NCBI GenBank assembly: GCA_902478875.1
Contig: CABSMZ010000102.1
Span: 1-6,842 of the forward strand
Source: an uncultured Collinsella sp.
Lineage (GTDB): Bacteria; Actinomycetota; Coriobacteriia; Coriobacteriales; Coriobacteriaceae
Length of the DNA stretch: 6,842 nt
Reading direction: 5' to 3'
This document shows positions 6,533-6,842 of the stretch, piece after piece. Below the pieces are notes generated by a model that did not search any database, was not told the origin of the DNA, and was given only the letters and a program-made list of their open reading frames with translations. The first letter of the stretch is position 1. Every line of letters starts with the position of its first letter. Both the position numbers and the translations under genes were made by a program.

Positions 6533-6823
6533 ATGGGTCCTCGCCAACGACAGGGACACAGCCGTTCAAAGACGCACGCCCTGCCCATAATCCTGCTCTC
6601 GTTTTTGGGCTTTCTGCTGATTGCGGGCGTGGCGTTTGGCATCGGCATGGTCGGCAACGTCAACCGCTGGCTGTCCGATCTGCCCGACTACACCGACGCC
6701 AACGCGTATCTGGTGAGCGAGCCCACCGAGATCGTCGACTGCAACGGCAACAAGATCGCGAGCTTCTACACGCAAAACCGCAAGTCCATCACCAAGGACG
6801 AGGTCTCCCCCTACGTGCTGCAG
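6533..6823 (+). CDS. Class A penicillin-binding protein (GT51 transglycosylase), N-terminal fragment
   Basis: The first 97 residues of a probable bifunctional peptidoglycan synthase, cut by the end of the genomic sequence. The ATG has a good SD, GGAGG (6521-6525), with a 7-base spacer. Residues 1-16 are basic and cytoplasmic. Residues about 17-41 form one hydrophobic membrane anchor. Next comes the stretch that leads into the GT51 fold: LSDLPDY at 48-54, then TEIVDCNGNKIASFY at 65-79 and NRKSITKDEVSPYVLQ at 82-97. This matches the class A PBP pattern of a D-x-NG-x-x-I turn and an NR segment just before the catalytic Glu-Asp motif, which is missing here. The extracytoplasmic enzyme would polymerise lipid II, and a transpeptidase domain would be expected further on. 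A monofunctional transglycosylase cannot be excluded. The reading frame must stop at 6823, since what follows is adapter. Confidence 0.85.
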
Positions 6824-6842
6824 CTGTCTCTTATACACATCT
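6824..6842. other. Tn5/Nextera mosaic-end adapter remnant (non-genomic)
   Basis: The final bases read CTGTCTCTTATACACATCT, the exact 19-base complement of the Tn5 mosaic end used in Nextera libraries. It interrupts the PBP reading frame at the contig end. It is a library artefact and not a mobile element of the organism. Confidence 0.98.

Noticed and set aside
6566..6838. Minus-strand open frame at the right end
   Set aside because: Its start lies in the adapter (MYKRQ is an adapter-derived peptide) and the rest is antisense to the PBP gene.

Overview
The window is a 6.8 kb piece of a bacterial chromosome, apparently one end of a short-read contig. It is GC-rich, densely coded and ordinary in gene content. 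The codon use, Shine-Dalgarno (SD) sites and protein types suggest a gut actinobacterium of the Coriobacteriia, most likely Collinsella or a relative. That assignment is an inference, because the window has no rRNA or other marker that would fix it.

Layout: four complete genes lie on the minus strand and are read from high to low coordinates. They are a U32-family protein (4418-6370), tyrosyl-tRNA synthetase tyrS (3109-4320), adenine deaminase ade (1066-2886) and a Cof-type HAD phosphatase (65-859). Diverging from the U32 gene on the plus strand is the start of a class A penicillin-binding protein (6533-6823), cut off by the end of the sequence. The last 19 bases (6824-6842) are not genomic. 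They match the Tn5/Nextera mosaic-end adapter exactly.

The genes are housekeeping functions without an obvious common pathway: purine salvage (ade), translation (tyrS), probable RNA hydroxylation (U32 protein), sugar-phosphate or cofactor phosphate turnover (HAD) and cell-wall synthesis (PBP). tyrS ends in a strong intrinsic terminator. The gaps (97-222 bp) and the promoter-like and hairpin elements in them suggest mostly single-gene transcription units; U32-tyrS co-transcription remains possible.

The interest is in the gaps. The HAD gene is preceded by a perfect 26-bp inverted repeat that contains its whole SD site. The ade gene has a terminator-like hairpin with a T6 tract between its probable promoter and its SD. 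A tandem pair of palindromic GTCCCC...GACTAGTCG repeats supplies the ade stop codon, and related GTCCCC motifs occur in other gaps. I see no mobile-element gene, CRISPR array, RNA gene, defence cluster or other new system.
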